This document shows positions 18,944 through 28,520 of a DNA stretch of 64,000 nt, one piece after another. The notes under the pieces are model-generated. The model did no database searches and had not been told where the DNA came from. It saw nothing but the letters and a program-made list of their open reading frames with translations. The stretch covers positions 744,001-808,000 of the forward strand of contig NZ_FPKV01000001.1 of assembly GCF_900114265.1 (NCBI RefSeq), in the 5' to 3' direction. This stretch comes from Flaviramulus basaltis (GTDB lineage Bacteria; Bacteroidota; Bacteroidia; Flavobacteriales; Flavobacteriaceae). Both the position numbers and the translations under genes were made by a program. Within the stretch, counting starts at the first letter, position 1. Each line of letters begins with the position of its first letter.

Positions 18944-19435
18944 CTAGTTTAAAGATTTTTCACCTAACATAGTTTCAACCAATTGTAATTGACTGTCTTT
19001 ATTAGATAATTCTGTACGCACTACTTTTTCAGCAATCTCCAAAGATAAACTTGCTACATGGTTTTTTAATTCTGCCATAGCAGCTTTCTTTTCTCCTTCA
19101 ATAGCAGCTTGTGCTTGTTCAATCATTTTATTTGCTTGCTCTTGAGCTTCACCTTTAGCATCTTCAATCATTTTATTCTTGATATCACGAGCTTCTTTTA
19201 ACATGATTTCACGTTCTGCTTTAGCTTCTTTTAATAACTTTTGGTTATCTGCTTGAAGATTTTGCATTTCTAATTTTGCCTTTTCAGCAGAATCTAATGC
19301 ATTATTAATAGATTCTTCTCTGCTTTTAACAGCTCCTAAAATAGGTTTCCAAGCAAACTTTTTTAACAAGAAAAAGAACACGACAAATATTATCGTAGTC
19401 CAAAAAATTAAACTTTCTGGTGCAGTAAAGTTCAT
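18944..19435 (-). CDS. atpF: ATP synthase F0 subunit b
   Basis: The 163-residue peripheral-stalk subunit. One N-terminal membrane helix (about 7-27) is followed by the conserved FAWKPILGAVKSREESI and a long alanine/glutamate/lysine-rich helix that dimerises along F1. Length and layout are typical. Confidence 0.96.
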   Translation of the reverse strand: MNFTAPESLIFWTTIIFVVFFFLLKKFAWKPILGAVKSREESINNALDSAEKAKLEMQNLQADNQKLLKEAKAEREIMLKEARDIKNKMIEDAKGEAQEQANKMIEQAQAAIEGEKKAAMAELKNHVASLSLEIAEKVVRTELSNKDSQLQLVETMLGEKSLN

Positions 19436-19519
19436 ATCTGTATTTTTATTTAATTATTGTTTTGTTTAAAATCTTCCCAAAACCAACCGTTTTGGGAAGA
19501 TTTAATCTGTTTTCAAAAA

Positions 19520-19735
<216 letters not shown>

Positions 19736-19761
19736 TTAGTTAATAATTAAAAAACTCTTTT

Positions 19762-20904
19762 TTAAATGAAATCTCCTCTCACGTCTTCTGCGTCAGAAAT
19801 TTCGTGATCATGTTCATCATGAGCATGATCGTGGTCTGCTACAGCCTGACCAATAAATAATGCTGATAACAATGTAAAAACATAAGCTTGTAAAGCAGCA
19901 ACTAACATCTCTAACACACTCATAAACAAAACGAACGCTCCAGAAACTGGTGCAATAAACACGCTTTTAAATATAAAAATAAGAGATATTAAACTTAATA
20001 TAATAATGTGACCCGCAGTTATGTTTGCGAATAAACGTATCATTAATGCAAATGGTTTTGTGAAAATACCAATGATTTCTATTGGTACCATAATAGGATA
20101 CAATGCTTTTGGTACTGGCGGCGTTAAAATGTGCTTCCAATAATCTTTGTTTCCACTAAATGATGTAATTAAAAATGTAATAAAAGATAATACAAACGTG
20201 AAAAATATGTTTCCTGTTAAGTTAGAACTAAATGGAAAAAATGGTATTAAACCTATTAAATTATTAATCCATATAAAAAAGAATATGGTTAATAAGTATG
20301 GCATATACTTAGCATACTTTTTCTCCCCAATATTAGGAATAGCAATATCGTCCCTTACAAAAGTTATTAATGGCTCCATAAAACCAGCTAAACCTTTAGG
20401 GGCTTTATTATTCTTTTTATATGAACGCGCTACAGCTGAAAACAATAAGAAAATTATTATCGCCGACATTAACATTGAAAAGACTAATTTAGTAATTGAA
20501 AAATCTAAAGGGCGTGCTTCAAAATTGAATGCTCCTTTTTCTTCTTCATTAAGTGTTTCGTATTTATCTGCATAGTATATAACCTCATGATGTCTAACAA
20601 ATTCCTGCCCATTAACCTCTACAACATGCTCACCAGAGTTATCATGATGAAATTTAGATGATGAAAAAACAGATAATCCATTATTTGTCCATAAAATTAC
20701 AGGAAGATAAAAAGAGATTGGATGACCATTCCAATCTGCAATATGAAATTCGTGAGAATCACCAATGTGATCGTTAATTAATTCACTTGCGTTGAATTCT
20801 TTATTTTCATCGTTTTCACCACCATTTGATGCTATTGCAATAAACGGAAGCAAAGCAAAAACTAATATTGTGATTAATTTGATAGATTTTTTTGCTATCA
20901 CCAT
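19762..20904 (-). CDS. atpB: ATP synthase F0 subunit a
   Basis: The proton-channel subunit that faces the c ring. The essential arginine lies in the segment FALMIRLFANITAGHIII. Compared with the usual 230-290 residues it is long (380). A signal-peptide-like N-terminus (MVIAKKSIKLITILVFALLP) and an extra periplasmic-type domain of about 120 residues precede the channel, as in other Bacteroidota. The last 24 residues are rich in His, Asp and Glu. The frame opens further upstream to a TTG at 20946, but that codon falls in the promoter element, so I place the start at the ATG at 20904 (20928 is the alternative). Confidence 0.92.
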   Translation of the reverse strand: MVIAKKSIKLITILVFALLPFIAIASNGGENDENKEFNASELINDHIGDSHEFHIADWNGHPISFYLPVILWTNNGLSVFSSSKFHHDNSGEHVVEVNGQEFVRHHEVIYYADKYETLNEEEKGAFNFEARPLDFSITKLVFSMLMSAIIIFLLFSAVARSYKKNNKAPKGLAGFMEPLITFVRDDIAIPNIGEKKYAKYMPYLLTIFFFIWINNLIGLIPFFPFSSNLTGNIFFTFVLSFITFLITSFSGNKDYWKHILTPPVPKALYPIMVPIEIIGIFTKPFALMIRLFANITAGHIIILSLISLIFIFKSVFIAPVSGAFVLFMSVLEMLVAALQAYVFTLLSALFIGQAVADHDHAHDEHDHEISDAEDVRGDFI

Positions 20905-20943
20905 ACCTTTTAAATAAAAAATTATCATCCTAAAATTTCGGTG

Positions 20944-20951
20944 CAAATGTA
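20944..20951 (-). promoter_or_regulatory. Promoter -7 element TACATTTG of the ATP synthase genes
   Basis: An exact TAnnTTTG match on the minus strand, 40 bases before the chosen atpB start. No clear -33 TTG is visible. It indicates that the atp genes can be transcribed separately from the upstream sprE/bactofilin genes. Confidence 0.5.
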
Positions 20952-21029
20952 CGGTTTTAATTAATATTTTAAAGTTTTTAGTTAAAAAAAAACGAGATTT
21001 GAAACTGTTGCTTTTTTAGTTAAAAAAAG

Positions 21030-21416
21030 CTATTTATTATTTAGCATTTTTACAATGAAAATTAACTCGAATAATAAGTACAAAAAATAAGGAATAAAAA
21101 ATGCAATAACGTCGTTTAAAGCCGATTGTTCCTTATTAAGGATAAGAGGTAAGAGAAAAACAATAGATGCCATCATCTTTAATAAACTACAAGCTATAAA
21201 CGCAAAACCGGTTTTATCTGAGAACGTTTTTTGTACAAAAAAAACAAAAAGATAAATGAGTAAAGTTGCAAAAAAATGAAAGCAATAAATACTCCAAGTA
21301 TTATAAAAAAAAGTTTTTATATGTTTTAAATGCTCTATAACAAAATACTGAATGCTAAATAAAAGAAGTGTAAAGGCTATTAAAACAAATAAGAATGTTT
21401 TTAGTTTTTTATTCAT
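21030..21416 (-). CDS. DUF6168 membrane protein of the ATP synthase cluster
   Basis: A 128-residue protein with four hydrophobic segments (about 8-25, 42-62, 72-93 and 104-123), matching the flavobacterial DUF6168 family by pattern and by position. It occupies the place of an AtpI-like second small membrane gene between atpZ and atpB; its start overlaps the end of atpZ by 8 bases. By analogy with AtpI/AtpZ it may help c-ring assembly or cation transport. This is inference from context. Confidence 0.7.
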   Translation of the reverse strand: MNKKLKTFLFVLIAFTLLLFSIQYFVIEHLKHIKTFFYNTWSIYCFHFFATLLIYLFVFFVQKTFSDKTGFAFIACSLLKMMASIVFLLPLILNKEQSALNDVIAFFIPYFLYLLFELIFIVKMLNNK

Positions 21417-21642
21417 TATTCATATTTGTTACTTGCTTAATCACAAAATACATAGAAATTGCAAGACCTAAAAGTGAGAAAATTAAAGTATAAGCGCTAA
21501 AATTATTGGGGAATTTTCCATCAAGCCATACCCCAAAGAATGCAAAAAGACATATAATTGCAATCATTTGAAAGGCAATACCAGAAAATTTAATATAATT
21601 ATTAAGCTGTTTTTTCGGTTTCTGGTTTTCTTTGTCCACCAT
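21409..21642 (-). CDS. atpZ: AtpZ/AtpI family protein
   Basis: A 77-residue protein with two membrane helices separated by the typical GVWLDGKFPNNFSAYTL segment of the AtpZ/AtpI family. These proteins accompany F-type ATP synthase operons and are linked to c-ring assembly and Mg/Ca transport. The start overlaps the bactofilin gene by 41 bases. No later methionine leaves the first helix intact, so the overlap is probably real. Confidence 0.85.
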   Translation of the reverse strand: MVDKENQKPKKQLNNYIKFSGIAFQMIAIICLFAFFGVWLDGKFPNNFSAYTLIFSLLGLAISMYFVIKQVTNMNNE

Positions 21643-22018
21643 TGTTCATTTCTTTTACAGCGCCTTTCATAATACAGGTTACATTAAACGTTGCCCCTGG
21701 TTCTACAGCTAGTTTACCCGCAACGACTTCACCTTCAACATGTGCAGAAGATTTTAAAGTTAATGTGCCTGATAATGCTAATTTACCAGAAAACTTGCCT
21801 TCAAAATAGGCGTCTGTTCCGTTTAAAGTGCCTTTTATTAATCCTGATCTACCAAGAACCACTTTGCCTGATGTTTTAATATTGCCTTCTATAGTTCCGT
21901 CTATTCTAAAATCGCCTTCGCTATTAAAATCGCCAACTAATTTAGTGCCTTGAGCAATAATGTTTTGGTTTGATGTACTTTCTGCCATTTGTTTTTCTTT
22001 TTTGTTTTCAGAGAACAT
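21602..22018 (-). CDS. Bactofilin-type polymer-forming cytoskeletal protein
   Basis: A 138-residue bactofilin. The core (about 20-120) shows short repeats such as GDFRIDGTIEGNIKTSGKV and LIKGTLNGTDAYFEGKFSG that build a right-handed beta helix and polymerise end to end. Bactofilins form filaments in cell shape, stalk or polar organisation. It is placed between sprE and atpZ, with a 13-base gap after sprE, so it is likely co-transcribed with both. Confidence 0.9.
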   Translation of the reverse strand: MFSENKKEKQMAESTSNQNIIAQGTKLVGDFNSEGDFRIDGTIEGNIKTSGKVVLGRSGLIKGTLNGTDAYFEGKFSGKLALSGTLTLKSSAHVEGEVVAGKLAVEPGATFNVTCIMKGAVKEMNNGGQRKPETEKTA

Positions 22019-22031
22019 AATGTGTTAGGTT

Positions 22032-24596
22032 TTAATTGTTATCTAGATTCAAATATGCATCCAAATTTTTATGAATTTGAATGATTTGATAGTTTGTAGA
22101 TGTTACTACAAAATATGGGGTTTTTATTTTTTTATTATCTTCTTTCGTTAATAATTGATCAAAAGTTCTTGCAACAGTTCCTGTTTTTAAGCCATGAACA
22201 ATTACAAAAGTTGTTTCTGGATTATAAACATCTATTGATGATGTTAATTTATAATATCTAATGTTTTCTAAAACCTCATCTAAAGTTTTTTGAAAATTCG
22301 CAACTTCCTCTAAGTTAATATTTTTAAATTGAAAAACAACTTTATAATTATTGGTTACACTGTCGTTTTCTGCAATAAACTCTTTACTGGCTAATTTAGG
22401 TAAAATATTAGACTCAATATTTTGTGCCTGTTTACCCTCTAGAGTATTTGCATAAGTAACCGCAAGATTATTTATGGCTTTACCATAAGCTTCGTAACCG
22501 TATAAACGACCTATTGCTATCGCTTTTAGCAATTCAAATTTTGGCACAATAGGTTCGCCATCAAAAGTATTTATGTAGTTTTTACTTTTGGAAATGACAT
22601 CTTCATATTCTTGGTTTTGATACTGAATATATAAAGCTTCATATAAACTCTCAGGACTATTTTCATCTTTATCTGAAACCAATTCTGGGTTTTTTAGAAT
22701 GGTTGCATATCTAGATTCTGGATATGTTGAAATAATATCATTTTTAGCAATTGTAGCTTCATCATTTTCACCTAACAATTCGTAAATCTTATATAAGTTA
22801 TATTTTGAAGGTAAAATTAATCGCTCTTCTGGATTGCTATTTAATAAGTTTTCAAATTTGCTTTTTGAAAGCTCGTATTCTTTAAACTTCTCTTTATAAA
22901 TTAACCCCAATTGATAATAAGCATAGTTTCTGTCTTTAGAAATGCTATCAATTTCTTTTTCGGTTGAAGGAATTTTAGAAATATAAAACTGAGGATCAAA
23001 TTTTTCTTCATCAGATGCTGATGCTATCAAATTATCTGCAGTAACTGAGGCATTATCCGTTCCACCCACAACACCTTTACTTGACCATCTCCAATCGTCT
23101 TCTAAAGCTCTATCTCCCCAAGTTTTTACAAATTCATTTTTTCCATATGCTACGGTTGTTGGGTTATAAAAATAAAATAATGCAGCTTGATTTGGAGCAC
23201 CAGCCCTTTGTGTTGGACCTCCAATAGTATTGTTAACTGTTACTAAACCGCTATTGCGTTCGGCAGCTTGGGCTTTTTCCTTTTCTTCTTCAGCTTTGAT
23301 TTTTAATTTTTCAATAAATGAATCAAAATAAGCAACACGTTCTGTTTCTGATAAGTTTACTAAATTTAAAATACTATCGTTTGTTGAAGCAATTGCTTCA
23401 TAGTAAATAACATCTTCTAAATTATCGCGTTTACGCTTAATTACACGATATGGTTTAGAATTAAGCTCAAGATTAATCATTGTGCTATCATAATATTTAC
23501 CTGCCTCAGCATAAACAGACGTATCAAAATTCATATCACCAAGAATTTCATAATTCTTAGCTTTCAAAAATTTATCTCTAGAATTTGTTCGTAACGACTT
23601 GTTGTAATAAGCAACAGCTAAAGAATCGGAATTATTATTTAAATGAAATGTGCCTATTTGGTGATAAATTTTATCTAAAAACGGTCTGTTTTCTCTATTT
23701 TCTTCAAGTTCTGTAAGCAATTCTGATGCTTCTAATTTATTACCGTTTTCATAATCGAAATTTTTAATTTTTTCGAGGTATGCAGTAATCATATATATTC
23801 TAGGTGTTTTACGATTCAGCTCAATAACTTTATCAAAAGCAATATTTGCACTGTCTTTGTAACCTAATTCATTATACAATTGCCCTTGTATAAACCTATA
23901 ACGACCACGTTCGTCATTGCTTTTTGTAGCATTCGAAGCGATTTCAAGTTGTGTAATGGCACTATCTATAGATTTTGTATTTAAATACGCTTGTGCAAGA
24001 ATAGAAGTAGCATCAGCCAAATCTTGTTTTTCGAGTTCTTCTTGTTCTAATAATCGCTTAAGGTTTTTAATTGCTAGCTCATCATTATCTAAACGAATAT
24101 TAGCTTTTTCTCGCCAAACTTTTGCTTGATTTATTTTATCGCTTGCTGGATATTTGTAAAGTATATAATTAAAGGCTTCTAACGCCGGAATAAAACGTTG
24201 ATCGAAATATCTGGCTTTTCCTAAAAGCAAATAAGCTTCATCTATTTGTGGGTTTTTCTCTTTCCCACCAATATTCATACTATGCTTTTGAATTGTTTTT
24301 GTAGCTTTTTCTTCAGCTCGAGAGAAACTTTCGTTTTTTGATTGCCCAGGAAGCACCATGTCTTCAAATACTTGCATGCGCTCTATAGGTAATACTTCCC
24401 AGTAATTGTCAAAATACGCCTCATTTAAACTGCTTCTACCTTCTTCTAAAGCATTATAACCATTATACAGCGTGTTAAATTCTGCTGTAACTGCATGAAA
24501 ATTTCGATTAATAAACTTGTCTTTTTTTCTGGAACAACTTACAACCAAAAAAATAGACAATAAAATAGGTAATATGCCCTTAAATGATGTTTTCAA
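22032..24596 (-). CDS. sprE: SprE/PorW-like TPR lipoprotein of the type IX secretion system
   Basis: An 854-residue lipoprotein: the hydrophobic leader ends in VVSCSRK with the lipid-carrying Cys21. The body contains many TPR-like helices (LLGKARYFDQRFIPALEAF and others). The N-terminal region, with NRNFHAVTAEFNTLYNGYNA followed by NYWEVLPIERMQVF, is characteristic of SprE of flavobacteria. SprE/PorW is needed for type IX protein secretion and gliding motility and is thought to link the PorK/N ring region to the rest of the machine. Assignment is by recognition of family features, not by a search. Confidence 0.8.
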   Translation of the reverse strand: MKTSFKGILPILLSIFLVVSCSRKKDKFINRNFHAVTAEFNTLYNGYNALEEGRSSLNEAYFDNYWEVLPIERMQVFEDMVLPGQSKNESFSRAEEKATKTIQKHSMNIGGKEKNPQIDEAYLLLGKARYFDQRFIPALEAFNYILYKYPASDKINQAKVWREKANIRLDNDELAIKNLKRLLEQEELEKQDLADATSILAQAYLNTKSIDSAITQLEIASNATKSNDERGRYRFIQGQLYNELGYKDSANIAFDKVIELNRKTPRIYMITAYLEKIKNFDYENGNKLEASELLTELEENRENRPFLDKIYHQIGTFHLNNNSDSLAVAYYNKSLRTNSRDKFLKAKNYEILGDMNFDTSVYAEAGKYYDSTMINLELNSKPYRVIKRKRDNLEDVIYYEAIASTNDSILNLVNLSETERVAYFDSFIEKLKIKAEEEKEKAQAAERNSGLVTVNNTIGGPTQRAGAPNQAALFYFYNPTTVAYGKNEFVKTWGDRALEDDWRWSSKGVVGGTDNASVTADNLIASASDEEKFDPQFYISKIPSTEKEIDSISKDRNYAYYQLGLIYKEKFKEYELSKSKFENLLNSNPEERLILPSKYNLYKIYELLGENDEATIAKNDIISTYPESRYATILKNPELVSDKDENSPESLYEALYIQYQNQEYEDVISKSKNYINTFDGEPIVPKFELLKAIAIGRLYGYEAYGKAINNLAVTYANTLEGKQAQNIESNILPKLASKEFIAENDSVTNNYKVVFQFKNINLEEVANFQKTLDEVLENIRYYKLTSSIDVYNPETTFVIVHGLKTGTVARTFDQLLTKEDNKKIKTPYFVVTSTNYQIIQIHKNLDAYLNLDNN

Positions 24597-24715
24597 ATGC
24601 TGGTATTTTTAGTCTAAAATAATAACTACAAACTCTTGCTATTATTATACATAGTGGTAAAAATAAGCATCTTTTTGAATTAACCTATAATATGAATTGA
24701 CTTTTGACTGAAATA

Positions 24716-25411
24716 CTAATTCGAAAAATGCACTTCGAGTTCTTTTAAAGTCGCTTCACTTGTTTTTAAGTCTTTTACAACTTCTCCTTTTTCAAGCACT
24801 ACAATACGCTCGCAAACATCGGTAACATGCATTAAATCGTGACTTGAAATTAAAACAGTAACGCCTTGTTTTTCGGCTAAATCTTTAATAATACCCTTTA
24901 AACGAATTTGAGTTGTAGGGTCTAAATTTGCAAATGGTTCATCTAAAACAATAACTTCTGGGTTGCCAATTAATGCAGCAACAATTCCAGCCTTTTTTTG
25001 ATTTCCTTTACTTAAATCGCGTAAATACTTTTTCTGTCCCAATATTTCACCATGAAAAAAGTCTTCAAATTGAGAAACGAGGTTATCTACATCGGCTTTA
25101 TTTTGTCCACGTAATTCCCCAATGAAATAAAAATATTCTTCGGCTGTTAAATAGCCTATTAAAAAACTTTCATCAATAAAAGCTGATGTAAAAGGTTTCC
25201 AATCTTCACTTTGGTTTACTTGTATATCGTTACTTTTTATATGACCAGTTGTTGGTTGAATTAAATCTAAAAGCAAACTGAAATAGGTCGTTTTACCGGC
25301 ACCATTATTTCCGACTAAACCAAAACTCTGACCTTTAGGGATTTCTAAAGATTCGATATTTAAAACTTGTTTACCTGCGTATTTTTTTGATAAGTTTGAT
25401 GTTGTTATCAT
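24716..25411 (-). CDS. ABC transporter ATP-binding protein
   Basis: A 231-residue ATPase. Walker A GNNGAGKTT is at 34-42, a degenerate signature LSKGNQKK near 143-150, Walker B VIVLDEPFANLD follows, and the switch histidine is in ISSHD. It starts 12 bases after the DUF5687 membrane protein, with which it should form an exporter complex. The transported molecule is unknown. Confidence 0.92.
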   Translation of the reverse strand: MITTSNLSKKYAGKQVLNIESLEIPKGQSFGLVGNNGAGKTTYFSLLLDLIQPTTGHIKSNDIQVNQSEDWKPFTSAFIDESFLIGYLTAEEYFYFIGELRGQNKADVDNLVSQFEDFFHGEILGQKKYLRDLSKGNQKKAGIVAALIGNPEVIVLDEPFANLDPTTQIRLKGIIKDLAEKQGVTVLISSHDLMHVTDVCERIVVLEKGEVVKDLKTSEATLKELEVHFSN

Positions 25412-25423
25412 GATTGTATATTG

Positions 25424-26905
25424 TTAGTTATTTTGATCGAAAGCATCAATCATTTTATATTTTGATTCTAAATATTTTGCAGTGATTGTTTTCATTAGTT
25501 TTTGATGAAACACAATACCTACTACTCCAAGAATGGCTATTATTAAACAAGCTAATTCAAACCCAATTAAAAAGTAAAATATAGCAAATATTCCCATTGG
25601 AACAAGTAATAAAGGAATCCCAATAAGCCATTGTACTGCACCTGTGCCTTGGTAGTTAAACGCCGCTTTTTGACTTAAATCTATCTTTTTTCTATTAAAA
25701 GAGCCACCATATAAAATAACATGTGTATTAACACCAATGTTATAAATAGCAGCAGCAAAATGTGCTAATAAAATTTTCCATCCAAAAAACACATAAGGAA
25801 TCCCTAAAATGAATAAAATAGCAACACTAACTGCCATTAAAGTGAATTTTGATTTTAAATATTGTTCATATTTAATATTTTGACTCATAAGCAGTTTGTA
25901 ATAACCACTGTCCCAAGCTGGAATAAATTGTCCAAAATTAATTAGAAATATCCCTGTCGAAAAAATCCCAATAAATACAAAGAACCACGGCATGTCCTGA
26001 TATGTTGGTTGTGGATAAAAGAATAAACCATACAATAACCCTAATAGAACCATAAAAACTGAAGACTTGGTTCGTTTATTACGCCAAATAAGTTTTAAAT
26101 CTAATTTTAAAAACGGGGCTATGTCACCAAAGTTTTTTGTCCATTCCAAGTTAGATGCGTTTACCTCTTTTACTTTAGTTTTTAAACCACTGTCTAAAAA
26201 TAGCTTTTGTTTTAAAATCTTGAAGTTGTATACGTAAAGCCCTATAAGTATTAATATTGGTATTAAAATATATATTGGGTTTTCATAAATTGCTGTAATT
26301 CCTTTTGAAAGCGCACCAGAAATATTTATAATTCCAAAATGATTTAAGCCATAAAGCGCACCCACCAAAACAATAATAGGTAAAAATGATAATTCGGTTT
26401 CTGCTGATAAACTTTCAATTATAAAATTAAGAAAGTTACTAATTAGCGTTAAAAGAATAATTGTTGCCAACCAAACTAAAACTGTTGAAGTATCATATCC
26501 TCCGAAGTAAATAAGCTTTATACTAAAGGGAACAACTGCAAATAATGGCAAGAAATTAATAAATGAAAAGACCGATTTTCCTAATACATAATTAACAATC
26601 GATTTACGTTTTATAGGAAGTGTTAGTAAAGGCTTAACACTCATTACCGGTAATTTTTGGAAGAAAAACCGAACTACCAAGTCGCCTAAAACCCAAAAGA
26701 ATATTAAACCACTAAAAGCAACAAGCGGATCTAAATCTGGATATGATTCTTTCAGAATTTTATCCATTAAAAAGCCCACAAATAAAAACATGCCCATAAA
26801 ATATAGCGCTAAAAAGCCCATAAATATTTTAATTCCTATGCTTTTTCCAAAACTTGCAGATCTAAAAAAGGATTTCCACTCTAAGCTTAAAAAATGCTTT
26901 ATCAT
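25424..26905 (-). CDS. DUF5687 ABC transporter permease
   Basis: A 493-residue integral membrane protein with about 12 hydrophobic helices; the N-terminal FLSLEWKSFFRSASFGKS segment is typical of DUF5687. Members are paired with a single ATPase as here, and belong to the ABC-2-like exporters. The order is DUF2059 protein, permease, ATPase with gaps of 11-12 bases, so one operon is likely. Substrate unknown. Confidence 0.82.
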   Translation of the reverse strand: MIKHFLSLEWKSFFRSASFGKSIGIKIFMGFLALYFMGMFLFVGFLMDKILKESYPDLDPLVAFSGLIFFWVLGDLVVRFFFQKLPVMSVKPLLTLPIKRKSIVNYVLGKSVFSFINFLPLFAVVPFSIKLIYFGGYDTSTVLVWLATIILLTLISNFLNFIIESLSAETELSFLPIIVLVGALYGLNHFGIINISGALSKGITAIYENPIYILIPILILIGLYVYNFKILKQKLFLDSGLKTKVKEVNASNLEWTKNFGDIAPFLKLDLKLIWRNKRTKSSVFMVLLGLLYGLFFYPQPTYQDMPWFFVFIGIFSTGIFLINFGQFIPAWDSGYYKLLMSQNIKYEQYLKSKFTLMAVSVAILFILGIPYVFFGWKILLAHFAAAIYNIGVNTHVILYGGSFNRKKIDLSQKAAFNYQGTGAVQWLIGIPLLLVPMGIFAIFYFLIGFELACLIIAILGVVGIVFHQKLMKTITAKYLESKYKMIDAFDQNN

Positions 26906-26916
26906 AATAAGTATTT

Positions 26917-27324
26917 TTAATTATATTTTTGAGCAATAGCCTGAACTTCCATTCCCCAAGATTGTCCAAACATCATAGCTTTTTGAGTTAACCCTAGTTG
27001 TTTTTCAGCTAGTTTCTTTCCTAAATCGGTATTATAAAAAACCACTAACTCTTGTATCTCACTTTCTGTAAATTCTGTCATATATAATTCTGCCATTTTA
27101 TCGTATAAACCAACTAAGGTGCCATTGGCCTCTTTAGTATAAGCTTCTTTATTTTCGGTCGATACCATAGCTCCTATTTGATCAATAGCGCTTTCAAATG
27201 CAGTTCCTGCACCAGTGAGTTTTAAAAACTCAACAGTTTCTTTTTTAAATTCTGAATTTTCTTGAGCTATAACTTGAGTAGAAATTGCTAAAACGAATAG
27301 GCATGCTAATAAAACTTTTTTCAT
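26917..27324 (-). CDS. Exported DUF2059 protein
   Basis: A 135-residue protein with a cleavable signal peptide (about 1-20, ending near VIAQ). The rest is helical with the DUF2059 pattern, including the segment FTESEIQELVVFYNTDLGKK. Function of the family is unknown. It heads the operon with the DUF5687 exporter. Confidence 0.8.
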   Translation of the reverse strand: MKKVLLACLFVLAISTQVIAQENSEFKKETVEFLKLTGAGTAFESAIDQIGAMVSTENKEAYTKEANGTLVGLYDKMAELYMTEFTESEIQELVVFYNTDLGKKLAEKQLGLTQKAMMFGQSWGMEVQAIAQKYN

Positions 27325-27408
27325 GTTGATTATTTTTGTGGTTAATGTTTATGATTTTATTCACTTATTTCTACCTGTTGGTAAACTTTTTACGGTAATT
27401 GTTACAAA

Positions 27409-27416
27409 CAAAGTTA
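27409..27416 (-). promoter_or_regulatory. Promoter -7 element TAACTTTG for the DUF2059-ABC operon
   Basis: Exact TAnnTTTG match on the minus strand, about 85 bases before the DUF2059 start. It overlaps the region of the divergent promoter at 27438. Confidence 0.4.
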
Positions 27417-27437
27417 AAATTTGAAAAACAACTTCAC

Positions 27438-27445
27438 TATTTTTG
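27438..27445 (+). promoter_or_regulatory. Promoter -7 element TATTTTTG for the reductase gene
   Basis: Exact TAnnTTTG match 16 bases before the ATG. A TTG at 27421-27423 is only 14 bases upstream, shorter than usual. Confidence 0.45.
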
Positions 27446-27461
27446 TTAAAAATAATTTTAC

Positions 27462-28520
27462 ATGTCATCATTTCACAAACTCGCAATTAAGTCTATAGAT
27501 AGACTAACTGATAAATCCATTAGTATTTCTTTTAATATTCCAGAAAACTTAAAAGACACTTTTAAATTTAAGGCTGGTCAATACATAACTTTAAAAACTA
27601 TTATTGATGGTAGCGAGGTAAGACGTGATTACTCGCTATGTGCTTCTCCAAAAAGCGGTGAACTAAAAATTGCTATAAAAGAAGTTGTTGATGGAACTTT
27701 TTCTGCATATGCTAATAAAACTTTAAAAGTTGGAGATATGTTAGAAGTAGCCTCTCCAAAAGGGCGTTTTATTTTTGAACCCAACGATTCTAAAACAAAA
27801 AACATTGCTGCTTTTGTAGCGGGTAGTGGTATTACACCTGTTTTAAGTATTGTGAAATGTGCTTTAGAAGAAGAAGTTCATAGTAAAGTTATTTTAGTTT
27901 ATGGGAACAAAACAACTGCAGACACCATGTTTTTTAATGAGCTTTTAGAGCTTCATCACCAATATAAAGATCGTTTTTCAATTCAATTTGTTTTTAGCCA
28001 ACAAGATGAAAATGATGCTATTTTTGGTAGAATTGAAAAAAGTACGGTTAACTATGTGATGAAAAACAAATACAAGCATGTTGAAGTTGATGCCTTTTAC
28101 CTTTGTGGTCCTGAAGCAATGATTCATACTGTTAAGGATGTTTTAACCGAGCATGATATTGATGAAAGTCGAATTCATTTTGAACTTTTTAAAGCTTCAA
28201 AAATTGATGAAGTTGAGGAAATAGGAAATGTAGCCAGTGGAAAAACGAAAATCACTATTACTGTTGATGATGAAACCACAACTTTTGAAATGTCTCAAAA
28301 GCAAACCATTCTTGAAGCGGCTTTAGACGAAGATTTAGATGCACCATATTCTTGTCAAGGTGGTATTTGCAGTAGCTGTTTAGCTCGTGTAAAAGAAGGT
28401 GAAGCAACTATGAGACAAAACAATATTTTAACAGAAAATGAGGTTGCAGAAGGCTTAATCTTAACCTGTCAAGCACACCCAACAACACCTAATATTGTTG
28501 TTGATTATGATGATGTTTAA
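27462..28520 (+). CDS. NAD(P)H-dependent flavoprotein reductase with C-terminal 2Fe-2S ferredoxin domain
   Basis: A 352-residue three-domain electron-transfer protein. Residues about 1-105 bind FAD (RRDYSLCASP), about 110-230 bind NAD(P)H (GSGITPVLSIVK and the FYLCGPEAM segment), and about 260-352 form a plant-type ferredoxin with cysteines spaced C-x4-C-x2-C-x29-C. The layout matches PaaE/HCP-reductase-type enzymes that feed an oxygenase or hydroxylase. No phenylacetate oxygenase genes are present here, so the partner is unknown. It overlaps the convergent GT9 gene by four bases. Confidence 0.9.
   Translation: MSSFHKLAIKSIDRLTDKSISISFNIPENLKDTFKFKAGQYITLKTIIDGSEVRRDYSLCASPKSGELKIAIKEVVDGTFSAYANKTLKVGDMLEVASPKGRFIFEPNDSKTKNIAAFVAGSGITPVLSIVKCALEEEVHSKVILVYGNKTTADTMFFNELLELHHQYKDRFSIQFVFSQQDENDAIFGRIEKSTVNYVMKNKYKHVEVDAFYLCGPEAMIHTVKDVLTEHDIDESRIHFELFKASKIDEVEEIGNVASGKTKITITVDDETTTFEMSQKQTILEAALDEDLDAPYSCQGGICSSCLARVKEGEATMRQNNILTENEVAEGLILTCQAHPTTPNIVVDYDDV

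Noticed and set aside
20147-20575. A 142-codon plus-strand ORF
   Set aside because: It lies wholly inside atpB on the opposite strand and is rich in Lys and Asn without family features; a shadow of the real gene.
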